64,000 bases of DNA, from the IMG/VR virus record IMGVR_UViG_3300036791_000797, positions 1 to 64,000 of that record. The stretch is one strand, 5' to 3'. The notes beneath the pieces were generated by a model. The model ran no database searches. It saw only the letters and a list, made by a program, of their open reading frames with translations, and had not been told where the DNA came from. A program made the translations under genes and the position numbers. This DNA comes from a virus. Shown here piece after piece: positions 25,746-33,610 of this stretch; positions within the stretch are counted from its first letter, which is position 1, and each line of letters starts with the position of its first letter.

Positions 25746-27793
25746 TGGCCAACGTTCTGTCGGCCCGGATGGCGCAACTGACCGAGGACGAGACGGGACT
25801 GTGGATCCCCGACATCATCGAGTTCACCCTCTCAGACGCCTTCCTGCATCGAAACCTGTATCCCCGCCAGGCCACCATGCTCAAGGTGGCCTTCCTGCAG
25901 GACGAGCTTTTCACCGACTACGACCTGGAGGTTATCGACGGCTGGACCCGCTCCTTCCGCGAGACCGAGGAGAACGGCATCCAGCCCGACATCTTCGAGC
26001 GCATCCAGATCTGCAAGGCCGAGGGTCGCCCCTGGTTCCGAGAATGGCTCAACATCATCGGCCGCCGGGGCTCCAAGGGCTACCTGGGCGGTATCGGGGC
26101 CGCCTACGTGCTGTGGCACTACCTGTGCAAAGGAGATCCCCAGGAGTACTACGGCATTGATCGCGACCGGCGGTTGTCCATGCTGGTTTTCGCCGGGAAG
26201 AAGGAGCAGGCCACCGTCAACCAGTGGCGCGATGTCACTGACATCATCAAAGGCGGCAAGTGCTTTGCCCCCTATTTCTCCCGATCCCTGGGCGAGAGCC
26301 TGACCCTGCGCGCTCCCCATGACAACAAGCGCATCAACGCCCGCGAGGACCTCGGTATCTACGAGGACGGGGACATGGCCACGTTTATCATCCTGCCCAA
26401 GGAGTCCACGGCCATGGCCGCCCGAGGCCCGGCCGTGTTCGCCCTGCTCTTCGATGAGATGGCCCACGTCGTCCGCCAGGTGGCCAAGTCCGACGCCGCC
26501 GAGGTGTACCAGTCGGCCTCCCCGGCCCTCGACACCTTCGGAGTTGATGCCTGGATGTACGAGGCCTCCAGCCCCTGGGCCAAGACCGGCCAGTTCTACG
26601 ACAACGCCGTGCAGGCCCTGGCCGTCTCCGATGGCACCGACGGGCTGGAGCCGGGCGAGATCGTCCGACCGGAGATGCTGCTGATCCAGTTGACCTCCTG
26701 GGATCCCTACATCGACTGGGAGCGCTCCGACCACATCCCCACCATGGGCCGGGCTGAGTTCGAGCATCCCCGTCGTCGTCCCTCGGCTGGTCCTCCCCAC
26801 TCCCGCGGCCATGGCTATTGCCTGCCTCAGCAGCGGCGCGCCCAGCAGGTCTACGACAAGCAGCTACAGCGCATCGAGGCCGCCAATCCCGAGACCTTCG
26901 CGGTGGAGCGGCGCAGCCATTGGGCCGCCGTCCTCGATGCGTACCTCAACGAGGATCGTGTGAAGGCCATCTGGCTGCCATGGCCAGAACAGAACCCCCT
27001 CAACCTGCACATGCGTGAAGAGGGCAAGCTGGCCGTCCTCTACAAGGCTCATGGGGACCCCTCGAAGTCGGGGGCGAACTTCGGCTTCGCAGTGGCCCAT
27101 GTGGTCCGCTACGGCGAGGATGACTTTCCGCACGTCGTCTTCGATTACATCACCCACTGGGAGCCAGCCAACTTCCCGGAGAACGAATACCAGATCGATT
27201 ACGATTATATCGAGAAATCCATCCAGGGCTACATCGACGCTTTCATGCCTACTGAGGTCACCTTCGACCAGGGTTATTCGAACTGGATGATATCCAGGTT
27301 GATGAAGTGGGTGAGAACCAGGAACTTCGCCAAGCGGGTCCAGGTCTTTGAGCGCACCGCCACCGCGCCCATGAACTGGACCATAGCCGAGACCTTCAAG
27401 ACGGCTATAGGGCTGAGTCTGGTCCATGCTCCGTACTATCAGCAGGCCGAGGATGAGCTTGTCTTCCTGCAGAAAGTAGGCGAGAACAAAGTCGATCATC
27501 CGACGGCTGGTCCGGTGCAAACCAAGGACGTGGCCGACTGCATGATGATCCTGGTGCATGCCCTGATTGGAAATGAGATTTCCGCCTTCGTGGGCGAGGC
27601 CTTTTCGTCCTTGCGGATGCGAGGGGGCGCGCAAGGTGGGCTGCCTACCCCGGCCGAACAGGCCGCGGAGGTATCAGCCGGTGACCCCATCAACGCCCTT
27701 CGCAACTGGGGTGGCCGCAACCGTCCCATGGGCAGTGGCTATTCGCCTGCTCGGGGTCGATTCAGCGGCACGGGGCGGCGCAGTAGAAGATGA
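25745..27793 (+). CDS. terL: Terminase large subunit
   Basis: 682 residues. The ATPase half contains MLVFAGKKEQA and a Walker B-like FALLFDEMAH (Asp237-Glu238), followed by a typical YEASSPW coupling motif. The nuclease half has VVFDYITHW (Asp467), EVTFDQGYSNWM and a DVADCMMIL segment, the three acidic sites of the RNase H-like terminase nuclease. NPETFAVERRS is also common in large terminases. Residues about 340-365 look compositionally foreign (see finding). The protein packages DNA into proheads through the portal. Confidence 0.85.
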   Translation: MANVLSARMAQLTEDETGLWIPDIIEFTLSDAFLHRNLYPRQATMLKVAFLQDELFTDYDLEVIDGWTRSFRETEENGIQPDIFERIQICKAEGRPWFREWLNIIGRRGSKGYLGGIGAAYVLWHYLCKGDPQEYYGIDRDRRLSMLVFAGKKEQATVNQWRDVTDIIKGGKCFAPYFSRSLGESLTLRAPHDNKRINAREDLGIYEDGDMATFIILPKESTAMAARGPAVFALLFDEMAHVVRQVAKSDAAEVYQSASPALDTFGVDAWMYEASSPWAKTGQFYDNAVQALAVSDGTDGLEPGEIVRPEMLLIQLTSWDPYIDWERSDHIPTMGRAEFEHPRRRPSAGPPHSRGHGYCLPQQRRAQQVYDKQLQRIEAANPETFAVERRSHWAAVLDAYLNEDRVKAIWLPWPEQNPLNLHMREEGKLAVLYKAHGDPSKSGANFGFAVAHVVRYGEDDFPHVVFDYITHWEPANFPENEYQIDYDYIEKSIQGYIDAFMPTEVTFDQGYSNWMISRLMKWVRTRNFAKRVQVFERTATAPMNWTIAETFKTAIGLSLVHAPYYQQAEDELVFLQKVGENKVDHPTAGPVQTKDVADCMMILVHALIGNEISAFVGEAFSSLRMRGGAQGGLPTPAEQAAEVSAGDPINALRNWGGRNRPMGSGYSPARGRFSGTGRRSRR

Positions 27794-27795
27794 TG

Positions 27796-27824
27796 TGGTC
27801 AGTGGGACGGTTGGTGGGTATGAT
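27796..27824 (+). promoter_or_regulatory. Promoter of candidate small RNA
   Basis: TGGTCA (27796-27801), 17 bases, TATGAT (27819-27824), directly behind terL. No start codon follows at leaderless distance; the expected transcript begins near 27831. Confidence 0.5.
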
Positions 27825-27830
27825 CTAGCC

Positions 27831-27954
27831 AATCCTGGTCACCATTTCTGCAGTTTGATCTCAAGATCTTCAAAAGGCTGTGGGAACACAGGATGCGTGG
27901 TGGTCCTTGTGGGCCTTGTCGATCCCCCACCGATCCAGCCCGGTGGGGGCTCGA
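27831..27954 (+). ncRNA. Candidate structured small RNA
   Basis: About 124 bases between a promoter and a strong hairpin terminator with no credible reading frame. ATCCTG (27832-27837) can pair with CAGGAT (27889-27894) to close the 5' domain, and GATC/GATC (12 bases around 27858-27869) forms an inner hairpin. It is less GC-rich than the surrounding genes. It is not a tRNA: no acceptor stem, T-loop or CCA is present. It could alternatively be an untranslated leader of the gene at 28005, but that gene has its own promoter behind the hairpin. Confidence 0.4.
27924..27949 (+). terminator. Terminator-like hairpin
   Basis: CCCCCACCG (27924-27932) pairs perfectly with CGGTGGGGG (27941-27949) over 8 bases. 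TCGA on both sides (27919-27922, 27951-27954) extends the stem past one mismatch. Confidence 0.65.
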
Positions 27955-27969
27955 CCGCGACTGAGCGGA

Positions 27970-27998
27970 TTGGTCTAGCAAGCACACCTGGGTATGCT
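27970..27998 (+). promoter_or_regulatory. Leaderless promoter of the gene at 28005
   Basis: TTGGTC (27970-27975), exactly 17 bases, TATGCT (27993-27998), then 6 bases to ATG 28005. No ribosome site is present, so the message is expected to be leaderless. Confidence 0.65.
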
Positions 27999-28004
27999 GA
28001 CCCC

Positions 28005-28517
28005 ATGTCCTCAGTCGAGGCACCCTCGGAGAACTCCAGTCGCGAGCCTGTAGTTCAGAAGAAGTGTGCGTCCTGCCATCATCCCCTGAGCTTTCATGGC
28101 AACGGAGCGACCGGATGCAAGGCCATGGGCTGCCGGTGTGGGACCTGGAGCGAGGAGGACCCCTTCGGGGCGCGGGACCACTATGCCGCGGTAGTGACCT
28201 TGCTGAGAGCCTTAGAGGTGCCCTCCCGGCTGATGCAGCAGGGGGAGCGACCCCTGATCTACGTTGGGGGTTACGTCGAGCCCGATCTCTATGACCTGGC
28301 CGAGGCCGGTAGTGAAGCCCCAGGATTGCCCGGAGGCTGGCAGCCGCCCTTCGCCATCTGGGCCAACTACGACGGCCCCTGGAGCTATTCGGTGGTGGAT
28401 CAAGAGGGTATGGTGACTGAGGCGGGCACCGATGTCATGCCCCATGACACGGGGGCCGAGGAGGTGGCTCGCATCGTGGCCACCTGGACCTACCCCAACG
28501 AGGCCATGGAGTCTTGA
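28005..28517 (+). CDS. Small zinc-finger hypothetical protein
   Basis: The promoter spacing fixes the start at ATG 28005 (170 residues), not at earlier in-frame codons from 27567. The N terminus has CASCHHPLSFHGNGATGC and C-R-C, a likely zinc site. The rest is an alpha/beta domain with VTLLRALEVPSRLM and EVARIVATWTYPNE. The stop overlaps the next ATG by one base. Function unknown. Confidence 0.7.
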   Translation: MSSVEAPSENSSREPVVQKKCASCHHPLSFHGNGATGCKAMGCRCGTWSEEDPFGARDHYAAVVTLLRALEVPSRLMQQGERPLIYVGGYVEPDLYDLAEAGSEAPGLPGGWQPPFAIWANYDGPWSYSVVDQEGMVTEAGTDVMPHDTGAEEVARIVATWTYPNEAMES

Positions 28518-28825
28518 TGACCAGCACCCCTGAGTATCCCGAAGCCACCGGAGCGGCCGAGCCCGTCCTCAACTGCATGGTCCCCGGTTGCACCCGCCCG
28601 GCCAGCACCCAGATGATCGTGGTGGCCGCCCCCGACGAGCATCAGCTACCGGTCTGCGACCTCCATCACCTGGAGCTATCCCAGCCGGGTCACCTGAAGG
28701 ACCTACGGGAACTGGCCGGGATCAGCGAGCAGGTCCACCAGCCGGGTGACCAGTTCATCGCCCAGGCTCAGCCTGCTCAGCCGGGCACATCGACCGAGCC
28801 CGGCCCGGAGGTCGTCAAGCCCTAG
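28517..28825 (+). CDS. Hypothetical protein with Cys/His site
   Basis: 102 residues from ATG 28517. CMVPGC...CDLHHLE in residues 18-58 is a probable zinc site; the C-terminal third is Gln/Pro-rich and disordered. It is coupled to the gene before it. A CCCTA/TAGGG hairpin (28820-28835) at its end may terminate the pair. Confidence 0.65.
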   Translation: MTSTPEYPEATGAAEPVLNCMVPGCTRPASTQMIVVAAPDEHQLPVCDLHHLELSQPGHLKDLRELAGISEQVHQPGDQFIAQAQPAQPGTSTEPGPEVVKP

Positions 28826-28839
28826 CATTATAGGGATGC

Positions 28840-28868
28840 TTGACAATCGATAGGCGGCTCGCTAGGGT
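28840..28868 (+). promoter_or_regulatory. Leaderless promoter of the gene at 28875
   Basis: A consensus TTGACA (28840-28845), 17 bases, TAGGGT (28863-28868), then 6 bases to ATG 28875. The minus-strand promoter at 42910-42938 has the same -35 and -10 boxes. Confidence 0.75.
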
Positions 28869-28874
28869 GGCACC

Positions 28875-29111
28875 ATGGTGGGTGTCCTGCCGCTGGGTAA
28901 CTCTGTGTGGCTGCTGGTGATCATTGGCGTCTTGATAGTCCTGGCTATGATCGTCATCGTTATGGCGACGACTTATCACATGCAAACACCGGTCCAAGCT
29001 GATGATAACTACGATGGCTACGATGATTGTGTGGATGGGGAATGGCATCAGCATGTGCGTGTCCTATCTCCTCCTGCCCCTTCCTTCTATGATTGGGAGA
29101 ACGACGCTTGA
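28875..29111 (+). CDS. Small single-span membrane protein
   Basis: 78 residues starting at a leaderless ATG. Residues 11-32 (VWLLVIIGVLIVLAMIVIVM) form one very hydrophobic helix; the following 45 residues are acidic and Tyr-rich (DDNYDGYDDC). Driven by one of the best promoters of the window, so it is probably expressed strongly. It could be an early host-takeover or lysis-type membrane protein; the sequence does not decide. The stop overlaps the next start (TTGA). Confidence 0.65.
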   Translation: MVGVLPLGNSVWLLVIIGVLIVLAMIVIVMATTYHMQTPVQADDNYDGYDDCVDGEWHQHVRVLSPPAPSFYDWENDA

Positions 29112-29668
29112 TCCTGGTGGACCGGGACATCAAACAGGCCCTGCTAACCGGTGAGATCGAGATCGAGCCCTACAACGAGGACCACCTTCAGGCGGCCTCC
29201 TACGACATCCGGCTGAACCCGACCATCCGCCGCCTGGACCCCCGCATGGAGGCCCTGGACCCCGCCATCGAGCAGCCCTACACCTACCCTGAGACCGTCC
29301 CTCATCCCTTCGTGCTGCACCCCGGCGAGTTCATCCTGGCCTCCTCGGTGGAGCGCATCAAGCTCAACGGGCGCATGGTGGCTCAGCTATCGGGCAAGTC
29401 CTCCCTGGCCCGCCTGGGCCTGCAGATCGAGGCGGCCGGGTACTTCGACCCCGGCTGGAATGGCCAGGCCACCCTGGAACTGGCCAACATGACCCAGCGC
29501 CCCATTCGCCTCTACCCCTACATGAAGATCGCCCAGATGGTCTTCATCATGGGCTCGGGCATGGCTGACCGGCCCTACGGCAGCCCCGAGCTTGGTTCCA
29601 AATACCAGAACCAAACAGGTCCCACGCCGTCGGCCATGTGGCGCGAGGAGCCCCCGAATGGATCATGA
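29108..29668 (+). CDS. dcd: dCTP deaminase
   Basis: 186 residues from TTG 29108, the codon that overlaps the upstream stop. Family motifs: EPYNEDHLQAASYDIRL, LSGKSSLARLGL (nucleotide/catalytic loop), AGYFDPGWNGQATLEL and the C-terminal YQNQTGP lid. It deaminates dCTP to dUTP; actinobacterial members may also hydrolyse dUTP to dUMP. The product feeds ThyX. It overlaps the next small gene by 11 bases. Confidence 0.88.
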   Translation: MILVDRDIKQALLTGEIEIEPYNEDHLQAASYDIRLNPTIRRLDPRMEALDPAIEQPYTYPETVPHPFVLHPGEFILASSVERIKLNGRMVAQLSGKSSLARLGLQIEAAGYFDPGWNGQATLELANMTQRPIRLYPYMKIAQMVFIMGSGMADRPYGSPELGSKYQNQTGPTPSAMWREEPPNGS

Positions 29669-29822
29669 CCTCGACTACTACGAGGCGGTGACCATCTACT
29701 GCCATAGCTGCGGTCAGGAGTGGCCCACCTCCTGGGATGAACTGACCGAGACCCAGGACGCCCTCAAGGTCAGCCATGACTGCCCTGGCCCGCCTCCCCA
29801 CCAGATCGTCACACCCTCCTGA
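29658..29822 (+). CDS. Small zinc-ribbon-like protein
   Basis: 54 residues starting inside the end of dcd. CHSCGQEW and a later Cys (SHDCPG) suggest a small zinc site; the tail is Pro-rich. Unknown function. Confidence 0.5.
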   Translation: MDHDLDYYEAVTIYCHSCGQEWPTSWDELTETQDALKVSHDCPGPPPHQIVTPS

Positions 29823-29834
29823 GATGATCCCGCC

Positions 29835-30251
29835 ATGGCCCTGTACCTGATCCACTTCGCCCAGCCCTACCAACACGCCAACCACTACCTGGGCTTCGTG
29901 GACACCGACCGACATCCCCTCCAGACCGCCCTGGAGTCCCGCATGGCCTACCACCGCGCCGGGCGGGGATCGAGGTTCCTGCGGGCCGTCAACGCCGCCG
30001 GGATCGACTGGGAGGTGGTCAGGGTCTGGGAGGAAGGCACCCGCACCGACGAGCGCCGTCTCAAGAGTCATAGCTCCACCCGGCTGTGCCCCACCTGCAA
30101 TCACCTGGGATGGCAAGCCTACGGCCGGTTGACTAACGTGATCTTGCCCTCTCAGGCTGGAGAGGCAGAAGGGCTGGAACCTGATGGAACTGTCCTCGAA
30201 CGCGCGCCAGATCATGGATCTGCGTTACTCGCGCAAAGACGAGCAGGGTAA
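29835..30251 (+). CDS. GIY-YIG-like nuclease domain protein
   Basis: 138 residues. LYLIHFAQPYQHANHYLGF resembles the GIY-YIG strand pair, followed by MAYHRAGRGSRFLRAVNAAG and DERRLKSHSSTRLCPTC, which fit the Arg helix and the conserved tail of GIY-YIG-like proteins common in actinobacteria. A GATGAT box preceded by TG lies 6 bases before the ATG. The last 22 codons overlap the start of nrdJ by 68 bases, which is unusual and may mean the real stop was lost. Confidence 0.5.
   Translation: MALYLIHFAQPYQHANHYLGFVDTDRHPLQTALESRMAYHRAGRGSRFLRAVNAAGIDWEVVRVWEEGTRTDERRLKSHSSTRLCPTCNHLGWQAYGRLTNVILPSQAGEAEGLEPDGTVLERAPDHGSALLAQRRAG
30111..30139 (+). promoter_or_regulatory. Possible promoter for nrdJ
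   Basis: TGGCAA (30111-30116), 17 bases, TAACGT (30134-30139), about 44 bases before the nrdJ ATG. A CCTCTC/GAGAGG hairpin lies in the leader. The -10 is the same as in the minus-strand cassette. Confidence 0.35.
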
Positions 30252-32721
30252 CCCGACCGAGACCCCCGAGCAGGTAGTGGCCCGCGTGGCGGCCACCGTG
30301 GCCAAGGTCACCCACCTGTACGAGAAGGGCCACAGCCCGCCGGGCCAGTACTCCACCGCCGCCCCGGCCTCCGCCGAGCAGGAGGTCTACAAGGCCTACC
30401 GGGACCTGCTCGATGACCGGCTCATGTTCCCCAACAGCCCGACCTGGACCGGGGCCGGGACCCCGCTGGGCCAGCTATCGGCCTGCTTCGTGCTGCCCAT
30501 CGATGACGACCTGGGTCGGGAGCGGGCCGGGATCTACTCCACCCTGCGGGACGCGGTGCTGATCCAGCAGACCGGCGGCGGCAACGGTTTTGACTTCTCC
30601 CGCCTGCGCCCAGCCAACGCCGTGGTGTCGCGATCCATGGGCCGGGCCTCGGGGCCGGTGGGCTTCCTGGGCAGCTATGACGCCGTGTTCGGCACCATCG
30701 CCCAGGGTGGCTCGCGCCGGGGGGCCAACATGGCCGTGCTGCGTTGCGACCATCCCGACGTGACTCGCTTCATCCGGGCCAAGATCGAAGAGGGCAAGAT
30801 CTCCAACTTCAATATCTCGGTGGCCGTCACCGAGGACTTCATGACCGCGGTGCAGGAGGAGGCCGAGTTCGACCTGGTCTATAAGGGCCGGGTCTATGAG
30901 ACCATCAAGGCCGGTGATCTCTTCGCGGAGATCGCAGAGGACGCCTGGAAGTTCGGGGACCCCGGCCTGTTGTTCATCGATCGAGCCGAGCGTGATAACC
31001 CTTGTCCACTGCATTACCACTATGAGGCCACCAACCCCTGTGGTGAGCAATGGCTACCGCCGTATGGCTCCTGCAATCTGGGATCCATAGCCTTGCAACG
31101 CTTCGTGAGAAACGGCCAGAACTCCGGCGAGGCATTCCTGTATTGGGAGGGCCTGGCCCAGGCCATCCACACCTCGGTCAACTTCCTCGATGACGCCATC
31201 GATGCCAACCACTACGTGGAGTCGGTGCCCGAGCTAGCCGAGATGGCCTTGAACGAGCGCCGCATCGGTCTCGGCTACATGGGCGTGGCCGACGCCATGG
31301 CCCTGCTCGGCATCCGCTACGGCTCTCCTGATGGGGAGGACTTCGTCTCCCAGGTCACCGAGTTCTTGCGCTTCCACGCCATGTCCGCCTCCATCCTGCG
31401 CGCCCAGGCTCGCGGGGCCTTCCCTTGGATCGAGGGCTCCATCTACGACCCCAAGCTCATCTCCGGTCGGGGCTGGGGCACCGAGATTCAGCCCGGCCTA
31501 TTCACCTGGTCACCGCCGGTTGGCAGCGTGGAGCATGTCCGGGGCTGGGGTCGTCCGGTGCTGGACTGGCACATCATCCAGGAGGGCATCGAGTCCTACG
31601 GCATCCGCAACGCCTGCCTGCTGACCTACGCCCCCACCGGCACCATCTCCAACGTGGCCGACTGCGAGGGCTCGGGCATCGAGTGCTTCTTCGCCCTGAC
31701 CTTCGAGCGCAAGGTCATGCAGGAGGGCCAGAACATCAGCCTGCACTATGCCTCGGCGCTCTTCGAGCAGGCTCTGACCGGCCTGGGCTACGACCAGTCC
31801 CGTCGCCGGGCCATCGTGGACCAGGTGGCGGCCGAGGGGGGCTCCTGTCAGGCCGTGGGCGACCTGCCCCAGACGGTCCGCGACGCCTTCGTGGTGGCCG
31901 GGGACCTGAGCTACCAGGAACACATCCGCATGCAGGCGGCGGCCCAGGCCTGGGTGGACAACTCCATCTCCAAGACCATCAACCTGCCCCATGAGGCCAC
32001 CGTGGGCGAGGTGGAGCATGCCTACCGGCTGGCCCACCAACTGGGCTGCAAGGGCATCACCATCTACCGCCAGGGCAGCCGTTCCCTGGAGGTCCTGTCG
32101 GCCCCGTCCGCCGAGGTCGAGACCATCCCCGAGCCAGTCAGCTTCGAGGCCCACGCCAACGGCTGGAAGACCATCACCCCCATGCCCATCCCGGTCAGCG
32201 CGGCCACCGAGGGCCTGCCTACCCGGACCTTCCCGGTCAAGACCGGCTTCGGCACCCTGCAGGTCTACGTCACCGAGCATCCCGACCACCCCGGCCGCCC
32301 CTTCGACTGCCGCATCTCGGTGGGCAAGCACGGCTCGGACAAGAACGCCGACGTGGAGGCCCTGGCCCGCATGATCTCCATCGCCTTGCGCTCGGGGGTG
32401 TCGGTGGCGGCCATCACCGACCAACTCAAGGGCATCGGCGGGCGGACCATGGACGGCTTCGGGCCGGGCAAGGTCCTCAGTGTCGCTGACGGCGTCGGCA
32501 AGCTCCTGGAGCGCATCTACCAGCCCGATCCCTCTCAAGCGCTCTTAGAGGCTCCTGGAGGCCTCTCCGGGCCTCCTGGACTCCTGGAGGCTGGCCCCAT
32601 GGCTCTGGACCGGGGTCAGACCTGCCCGCGCTGTGGGGTGGCCTCCCTGGTCTACGAGGCCGGGTGCCTGCACTGCGATGTCCGCTACGGGGGTTGCGGG
32701 GATTTTACACGGTGTGATTGA
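30184..32721 (+). CDS. nrdJ: B12-dependent (class II) ribonucleotide reductase
   Basis: 845 residues. The NPCGEQ active-site motif is at 284-289 (Cys286, Glu288); NSPTWTGAGTP, TGGGNGFDFSRLRP, QGGSRRGANMA and APTGTISNVADCEGSGIE are the class II signatures. The C-terminal region carries a reductase-specific domain and a CPRC...CLHC zinc pair with further Cys, used for redox or binding. As a single-chain class II enzyme it needs adenosylcobalamin, presumably from the host. It supplies dNTPs with dcd, thyX and the MazG-like protein. Confidence 0.92.
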   Translation: MELSSNARQIMDLRYSRKDEQGNPTETPEQVVARVAATVAKVTHLYEKGHSPPGQYSTAAPASAEQEVYKAYRDLLDDRLMFPNSPTWTGAGTPLGQLSACFVLPIDDDLGRERAGIYSTLRDAVLIQQTGGGNGFDFSRLRPANAVVSRSMGRASGPVGFLGSYDAVFGTIAQGGSRRGANMAVLRCDHPDVTRFIRAKIEEGKISNFNISVAVTEDFMTAVQEEAEFDLVYKGRVYETIKAGDLFAEIAEDAWKFGDPGLLFIDRAERDNPCPLHYHYEATNPCGEQWLPPYGSCNLGSIALQRFVRNGQNSGEAFLYWEGLAQAIHTSVNFLDDAIDANHYVESVPELAEMALNERRIGLGYMGVADAMALLGIRYGSPDGEDFVSQVTEFLRFHAMSASILRAQARGAFPWIEGSIYDPKLISGRGWGTEIQPGLFTWSPPVGSVEHVRGWGRPVLDWHIIQEGIESYGIRNACLLTYAPTGTISNVADCEGSGIECFFALTFERKVMQEGQNISLHYASALFEQALTGLGYDQSRRRAIVDQVAAEGGSCQAVGDLPQTVRDAFVVAGDLSYQEHIRMQAAAQAWVDNSISKTINLPHEATVGEVEHAYRLAHQLGCKGITIYRQGSRSLEVLSAPSAEVETIPEPVSFEAHANGWKTITPMPIPVSAATEGLPTRTFPVKTGFGTLQVYVTEHPDHPGRPFDCRISVGKHGSDKNADVEALARMISIALRSGVSVAAITDQLKGIGGRTMDGFGPGKVLSVADGVGKLLERIYQPDPSQALLEAPGGLSGPPGLLEAGPMALDRGQTCPRCGVASLVYEAGCLHCDVRYGGCGDFTRCD

Positions 32722-32881
32722 GGTCTTGGCTTTCCTGGCTCTGTCCCCCACTCTCTGAGCATGGCGTCGCGTTCTGCGGTTGATCGTCGGCATCCCCTGC
32801 TCCTCGATCCTCTTCAGCAAGTCCCTCAAGTCGTCCGCCGTGCAGCCGTGGGGGGTTATCGTCTTCGCTTCCTGATACTCC
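32722..32881. other. Spacer between nrdJ and the methylase gene
   Basis: No convincing plus-strand gene. A minus-strand frame starts at ATG 32883 (MEYQEAKTITPHGC...), is GC3-rich and looks protein-like for about 45 codons, then continues antisense into nrdJ to a stop at 32545. It may be a decayed or truncated gene. Confidence 0.4.
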
Positions 32882-33610
32882 ATGACTGGTAGATACGTCG
32901 AACCACAGCTTGTTGTCCGGGAGCATCCGGCTACCTGGTCCGCCCCCATCCTGGAGGTCATCGCGGCTCGATTGCCCAAAGGGGCAATCGTTCTGGACCC
33001 CTTCGCCGGTACGGGTGGACTCAGTGACATTGGTCACATCCGCCCGGTCATGATCGAGATCGAGCCCGAGTGGGCCACCCAGGTCGTCGGCAATGCTCTG
33101 AGCTTGCCCTTTCGGGCAGGCACCTTCCTGTGGGTGGCCACCTCGCCCTGCTTCGGCAACCGCATGGCGGACCACCATGACAACCGGGACCCCTGCAAGC
33201 CCTGCAGAGGCACCGGCCTCCAGGGCGACCTGAGAGACCCCTGCAGGGCCTGTGGGGGCTCGGGGCTGTCACGCCGCCACACCTACAAGCACTACCTGGG
33301 CCGGGACCCCCACCCGGCCTCCAGCGCCATCCTGCAATGGGGCGAGGAGTACCGGTCCTTCCACACCGCCGCCTGGGCCGAGACGACCCGCGTCTGCGGA
33401 AGATGGGCGCACCTGCTCCTGGACATCTCCGACCACATCCGCGGTGGCGCGATCATGCCGGTTACCGATTGGCACCAGAGCGCCCTGGAGGGCCTGGGCT
33501 GGCTGTGCCTGGACCGCACCCCGGTGGATGTCCGCCGCCAGCGCCACGGCCAGAACGGGGACCTCAGGGTCATCTGCGAGTGGGTCCTGGAGTTCGTCCG
33601 GGTGGGCTAG
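32882..33610 (+). CDS. DNA methylase-like protein with embedded zinc module
   Basis: 242 residues. Residues 36-46 (AIVLDPFAGTGG) are the AdoMet-binding motif I; TSPCFGNRMAD at 87-97 takes the place of the TSPPY motif IV of N4-cytosine/N6-adenine methylases, with Cys instead of the second Pro. Directly after it lies a CKPCRGTG...CRACGGSG double knuckle (105-128) of DnaJ type. It could protect phage DNA from restriction. The stop overlaps that of the convergent SAP gene in GCTAGC. Confidence 0.7.
   Translation: MTGRYVEPQLVVREHPATWSAPILEVIAARLPKGAIVLDPFAGTGGLSDIGHIRPVMIEIEPEWATQVVGNALSLPFRAGTFLWVATSPCFGNRMADHHDNRDPCKPCRGTGLQGDLRDPCRACGGSGLSRRHTYKHYLGRDPHPASSAILQWGEEYRSFHTAAWAETTRVCGRWAHLLLDISDHIRGGAIMPVTDWHQSALEGLGWLCLDRTPVDVRRQRHGQNGDLRVICEWVLEFVRVG

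Noticed and set aside
27567-28004. N-terminal extension of the gene at 28005
   Set aside because: The in-frame extension crosses terL, a terminator hairpin and a promoter; the leaderless -10 fixes the start at 28005.
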